Part shown: positions 61,163 through 64,000 of the stretch, in pieces
Numbering within the stretch: position 1 is the stretch's first letter
How the letters are laid out: each line of letters opens with the position of its first letter
Assembly: GCF_002954225.1 (NCBI RefSeq)
Contig: NZ_PPTH01000018.1
Location: forward strand, 248,001 to 312,000
Length of the DNA stretch: 64,000 nt
Source: Arthrobacter ruber
Lineage (GTDB): Bacteria > Actinomycetota > Actinomycetes > Actinomycetales > Micrococcaceae
Direction: 5' to 3'
Made by a program: the position numbers and the translations under genes
Notes under the pieces: model-generated
Databases searched by the model: none
Seen by the model: only the letters and a program-made list of their open reading frames with translations
Told to the model about the DNA's origin: nothing

Positions 61163-61543
61163 TTACTTGAGGGTGACGGTGGCGCCGGCGGCCTCGAGGG
61201 CCTCCTTGGCCTTGTCCGCGGCTTCCTTGGTGACGCCTTCGAGGACGGCCTTGGGGGCGCTGTCGACAACGTCCTTGGCTTCCTTGAGGCCCAGCGAGGT
61301 GAGCGCGCGAACTTCCTTGATCACTGCGATCTTCTTGTCGCCGGCTGCCTCGAGGACCACGTCGAACGCGGTCTGCTCCTCTTCGGCGGCTTCGCCGGCG
61401 CCGCCGCCGGCGGGGCCTGCGACTGCAACAGCAGCAGCGGTGACATCGAAGGTCTCCTCGAACAGCTTTACGAAGTCCGAGAGTTCAATGATGGACAGTT
61501 CCTTGAAAGCTTCGATGAGCTCTTCGTTGGTGAGCTTCGCCAT
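61163..61543 (-). CDS. rplL: 50S ribosomal protein L7/L12
   Basis: A protein of 126 residues from the ATG at 61543 with GGAGG-like GGAAGGACGCCTCCC upstream. N-terminal dimer domain [21 protein letters not shown], Ala/Gly hinge, and C-terminal EKTEFDVVL-like [44 protein letters not shown]. It forms the ribosome stalk that recruits elongation factors. It follows rplJ by 57 bp. Confidence 0.98.
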   Translation of the reverse strand: MAKLTNEELIEAFKELSIIELSDFVKLFEETFDVTAAAVAVAGPAGGGAGEAAEEEQTAFDVVLEAAGDKKIAVIKEVRALTSLGLKEAKDVVDSAPKAVLEGVTKEAADKAKEALEAAGATVTLK

Positions 61544-61600
61544 GGGAGGCGTCCTTCCTTTAGTGGTGCACTGCACCGGAGTGTGTGGGTCGAAGAGAAG

Positions 61601-62200
61601 CTAGTTCGCCTCGGTTGCTGCGGCTTCCTCGGCGGGAGCCTCCGTGGCGGCCTCTGCGGGAGCAGCGGCCTCCTCGGCTGCAGGAGCGTCGGCGTCGGCT
61701 GCAGGTGCAGCGCCGCTTTCCTCCTCGAGCTTGATGCGCAGTGCATCGACCGTGCGGGCCAGGGCGGACATCGGTGCCTTGAGGACACCTGCCACCCGGG
61801 CGAGCTGGAGTTCACGCGACTCGAGGGCCGCCAGGGCGACGACCTCCGAAGCGTTGAGGGCCTTGCCCTCGAAGATTCCAGTCTTGATGACGAGCTTCGG
61901 GTTGGCTTTCGCGAAATCCGTGAGGCTCTTGGCTGCAGCGACGGCGTCACCCTTGATGAAGGCGATCGCGGTGGGTCCGGACAGCTGGCCGTCGAACGCG
62001 TCGATGCCCGCCTCCTTCGCCGCGATGCCCGTCAGGGTGTTCTTGACGACGGAGAACTTGTTGTCGTTGCCGAGGGCACGACGCAGGTCCTTGAGCTGAG
62101 CAACGGTGAGCCCGCGGTATTCGGTCAGGACAGCGGCGGTGGAATCCTTGAAATCGGTGGTGATCTCATCCACTGCAGAAACCTTTGTTGGCGTTGCCAT
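61601..62200 (-). CDS. rplJ: 50S ribosomal protein L10
   Basis: A protein of 199 residues from the ATG at 62200 with AAGGAGGG just upstream. The core is VDEITTDFKDSTAAVLTEYRGLTVAQLKDLRRAL and GPTAIAFIKGD. The last 35 residues are an Ala/Glu-rich tail. It anchors L7/L12 and in bacteria represses its own operon by binding the leader RNA; a long structured leader is present here. Confidence 0.97.
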   Translation of the reverse strand: MATPTKVSAVDEITTDFKDSTAAVLTEYRGLTVAQLKDLRRALGNDNKFSVVKNTLTGIAAKEAGIDAFDGQLSGPTAIAFIKGDAVAAAKSLTDFAKANPKLVIKTGIFEGKALNASEVVALAALESRELQLARVAGVLKAPMSALARTVDALRIKLEEESGAAPAADADAPAAEEAAAPAEAATEAPAEEAAATEAN

Positions 62201-62242
62201 AACCCTCCTTCCGGGGAATAGGCGCCGGCTTTCCAGCTCCAA

Positions 62243-62272
62243 TAAAAACGCCCCGCGCAGATGCACGGGGCC
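62243..62272 (-). terminator. T-tailed hairpin 43-72 bases before rplJ
   Basis: The minus strand forms GGCCCCGTGC-ATCT-GCGCGGGGC followed by GTTTTTATT, the most typical intrinsic terminator in the window. It could end the upstream acetyltransferase transcript or act as an attenuator inside the rplJ leader. Confidence 0.75.
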
Positions 62273-62424
62273 TTGCTCGACACGGGCACGGGGCCGGTGG
62301 AGAGGAGCTTCGTATCACCTGCGTAGGCCGTCCCTGACGGGAACTTTCGGATCCGTGTCCTTCTTCGTGGACACGCACGAATGCGCTGCCAGGAAGCGGA
62401 GGTGGACCGACCGACGGTCTTTGG
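62243..62424 (-). promoter_or_regulatory. Candidate L10 leader with attenuator hairpin upstream of rplJ
   Basis: The minus strand upstream of rplJ carries CCAAAGACCGTCGGTC (62409-62424) and CTACGCAGGTGATACGAAGC further on, resembling the conserved start and core of actinobacterial L10 leaders. It ends with the T-tailed hairpin at 62243-62272. The arrangement fits feedback attenuation by L10-L12. A covariance-model search would be decisive. Confidence 0.5.
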
Positions 62425-62479
62425 TGCTCCAAGCCTACGGGACCGGGCCGCGGCCTCCAAATCGGGCCGGCTCCCATCC

Positions 62480-63586
62480 CTAGGAGAGGACCTTCTGCCA
62501 CCCGGCGGTGCGCCCGGCCGCGCGGAAGCCCAGGGCCACGTTGACGGCGAGCATGAACGTGTTTTCCTCGGCATTCCAGGTGTAGACCCGCCGGGCGTCC
62601 GGCCACTCGTCGAGTGCACGCCGGAGATTGGCCGCCTTCAGCCACATGCCGAGCCTGTGCCCGCGGTGCTCCTTCAGGACGAGCGTGTCCTCCTGGTACA
62701 CCACGGCCGGCCTCGATCCGAAGCGCTCGAGGATGGTGTGCCCTGCCAGCTGTCCGGTGGAGGCGTGCTGGACCGCGCAGACGAGGCTGGAGGCGCCGCC
62801 CGCGAGGGACGTCTCCTCCTCCCGGCGAATGCGGCCGGCATCCCACAACTCCTCCTCCTGCGCGAAACCGCCGAGGGGAGGGTCGGTGCTCATCCGCTGC
62901 CGCAGGAGCGCATAGTCGCCCACCAGGTGTTCCGGACAGCGATCCGCCCAGCCGAGGAGCGTGTACTCGCCCGACCCCGCCGCTGCAGCCTCGGACTCCT
63001 GTGCCTCCAGGCCGTGCGTCCCGTCCTGATCCTGTCGCAGGATACCGAGGTCGAGGACGCTCTGGCGGTCGACCTGGACCAGGTCGAACCCCGCCTGCAG
63101 GGCGAGGACCGCCGAGGCGTCGTCGGCAGGGAAGACACCGGCGCCCGTCGGCGGCACGAGGAACGGCCGGTCCTGCCCGTCATGCCCGTCGACGCGGGCA
63201 TCGCTCCACGACATGATGATGCTCCTGCCACAGGACGCGGCCTGGTGCTCCATGAAGGCGAGGAGTGCGGTGGCCGCGCCCCGTCGCCGATGCGAGGGCA
63301 GCACCTCGATCTGGAGGTATGCGGTGCGCAGGTTGTCGCGCTGCGGGATGCTGAGACGGGCATTGGCGACGATCTCGCCGCGATCCCGAGCGACGCCGAG
63401 GACGCGCTCGCGGTCCGGCGTGGGCTGCATCATGGTGAGGCGCTCCCGGACGTCCAGCCGGAAGTCGTCGTGGCCCCACAGGCCGTGTTCCACCTCGTTG
63501 CTGACCGCCGCGCTCCGGGCGAAGTCATTCCCCCCTGGCGCCTCGAGGGTCGCGGGGATCGGGAGCTGCTCGATCGTGAAGGTCAT
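62480..63586 (-). CDS. Double-GNAT-domain acetyltransferase
   Basis: A protein of 368 residues from the ATG at 63586; a TTG at 63622 is in frame. It has two GNAT-like halves. The first contains LQIEVLPSHRRRGAATALLAFMEHQA, an acetyl-CoA pyrophosphate loop (RRRGAA). The second contains TLVLKEHRGHRLGMWLKAANLRRAL (HRGHRLG) and ends VNVALGFRAAGRTAGWQKVL. The shape resembles mycothiol synthase-type and other tandem GNAT proteins of actinobacteria. The substrate is unknown. It is a stand-alone minus-strand gene between rplA and rplJ. Confidence 0.85.
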   Translation of the reverse strand: MTFTIEQLPIPATLEAPGGNDFARSAAVSNEVEHGLWGHDDFRLDVRERLTMMQPTPDRERVLGVARDRGEIVANARLSIPQRDNLRTAYLQIEVLPSHRRRGAATALLAFMEHQAASCGRSIIMSWSDARVDGHDGQDRPFLVPPTGAGVFPADDASAVLALQAGFDLVQVDRQSVLDLGILRQDQDGTHGLEAQESEAAAAGSGEYTLLGWADRCPEHLVGDYALLRQRMSTDPPLGGFAQEEELWDAGRIRREEETSLAGGASSLVCAVQHASTGQLAGHTILERFGSRPAVVYQEDTLVLKEHRGHRLGMWLKAANLRRALDEWPDARRVYTWNAEENTFMLAVNVALGFRAAGRTAGWQKVLS

Positions 63587-63645
63587 CGGCCCAGCATAGG
63601 GGAACCGATTGGGTTTTCTCAATCAGTAGTGCTGGCGGACACGAA

Positions 63646-63675
63646 GAAGCCCCGCGGCGCGTGCCGCGGGGCTTC
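63646..63675 (-). terminator. Intrinsic terminator after rplA
   Basis: GAAGCCCCGCGGC pairs perfectly with its complement across GCGT. The minus strand leaves the stem as GGGGCTTCTTCGTGTCC. It starts 21 bases after the rplA stop. Confidence 0.8.
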
Positions 63676-63696
63676 GTCGAGATCATCCTGCAAGAA

Positions 63697-64000
63697 TTAG
63701 ACGGTGAAGACCTTGGTGACGCTCGGGTCGACGGAGATGCCGGGACCGAAGGTGGTCGAGACAGTGGCCTTCTGGATGTAGCGGCCCTTCGAAGCCGACG
63801 GCTTCAGTCGGAGGATCTCCTCGAGTGCTGCGGCGTAGTTCTCGCCCAGCTTCTGCTCGTCGAAGGAGACCTTGCCGATGATGAAGTGGAGGTTCGAGTG
63901 CTTGTCGACGCGGAAGTCGATCTTGCCGCCCTTGATGTCGGTGACGGCCTTGGCGACGTCCGCCGTGACCGTGCCCGTCTTCGGGTTGGGCATGAGGTTG
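63697..64000 (-). CDS. rplA: 50S ribosomal protein L1 (3' part; start outside the window)
   Basis: About 101 C-terminal codons are present, beginning [19 protein letters not shown] at the window edge, with [24 protein letters not shown] and the end of domain I. The GTVT and MPNPKxGTVT motif is diagnostic of L1. The protein continues beyond base 64000 on the minus strand; a typical L1 is about 235 residues. It is followed by its terminator, so it ends a unit that in relatives is rplK-rplA. Confidence 0.97.
   Translation of the reverse strand, partial: NLMPNPKTGTVTADVAKAVTDIKGGKIDFRVDKHSNLHFIIGKVSFDEQKLGENYAAALEEILRLKPSASKGRYIQKATVSTTFGPGISVDPSVTKVFTV

Overview
The window is chromosomal DNA from a high-GC actinobacterium, most likely a Micrococcaceae member close to Arthrobacter. 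The evidence is the GC-rich coding, the ribosomal-protein and RNA polymerase gene order, GTG/TTG starts on core genes (secY, rpoB, adk, rpsI, rplM), the NnaR-type HemD-winged-helix regulator, a monoderm Tad/Flp pilus locus and a crtE-crtB-crtI carotenoid block. I saw no tRNA, rRNA, insertion sequence, prophage or CRISPR array.

Bases 1-8.4 kb hold nitrate/nitrite assimilation. There is the end of a molybdopterin nitrate reductase, an FAD/[2Fe-2S] reductase partner, and a minus-strand operon nirB-cobA-nnaR. Divergent to it are nirD and a sirohydrochlorin-chelatase-like gene. Nitrite reductase needs sirohaem, and the methyltransferase, chelatase and regulator sit beside it. A GlnR-like box lies in the nirB/nirD divergent region. 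At 8.4-11 kb are glmM and rplM-rpsI.

Bases 11.3-24.5 kb form a surface-appendage and signalling island. A PAS-PAS-GGDEF-EAL protein is followed by a complete Gram-positive Tad locus: flp pilin, TadE, TadG, CpaB, CpaE/TadZ, TadA, TadB, TadC. Next come an Hpt-like protein lacking its phospho-histidine, a divergent response regulator and sensor kinase, and the prepilin peptidase. No secretin gene is present, as expected for one membrane.

Bases 24.5-55.2 kb are core information genes on the minus strand. In transcription order these are rpoB-rpoC; rpsL-rpsG-fusA-tuf; rpsJ to rpsQ; rplN to rplO; secY-adk-map; and infA-rpmJ-rpsM-rpsK-rpoA-rplQ-truA. rpsN and rpsD are missing from their classical positions. 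The transcription units are separated or punctuated by strong hairpins. Several intercistronic gaps (rpoB-rpoC, rpmJ-rpsM, rpsK-rpoA) carry elaborate nested inverted repeats. S3 and S5 carry Arg/Gly-rich tails.

Bases 55.5-59.8 kb hold isoprenoid/carotenoid genes: crtE-crtB-crtI with divergent idi. They lie between rpoB and rplJL together with a thiolase. Bases 61-64 kb hold rplJ-rplL behind a long leader with an attenuator-like hairpin, a double-GNAT acetyltransferase, and the 3' part of rplA running off the window.

Most of the window is conventional. The features most worth a second look are the structured intercistronic elements, the Tad-linked signalling genes with a pseudo-Hpt protein, the reduced CobA N-terminus, and the regulatory sequences of the nitrogen and flp promoters.
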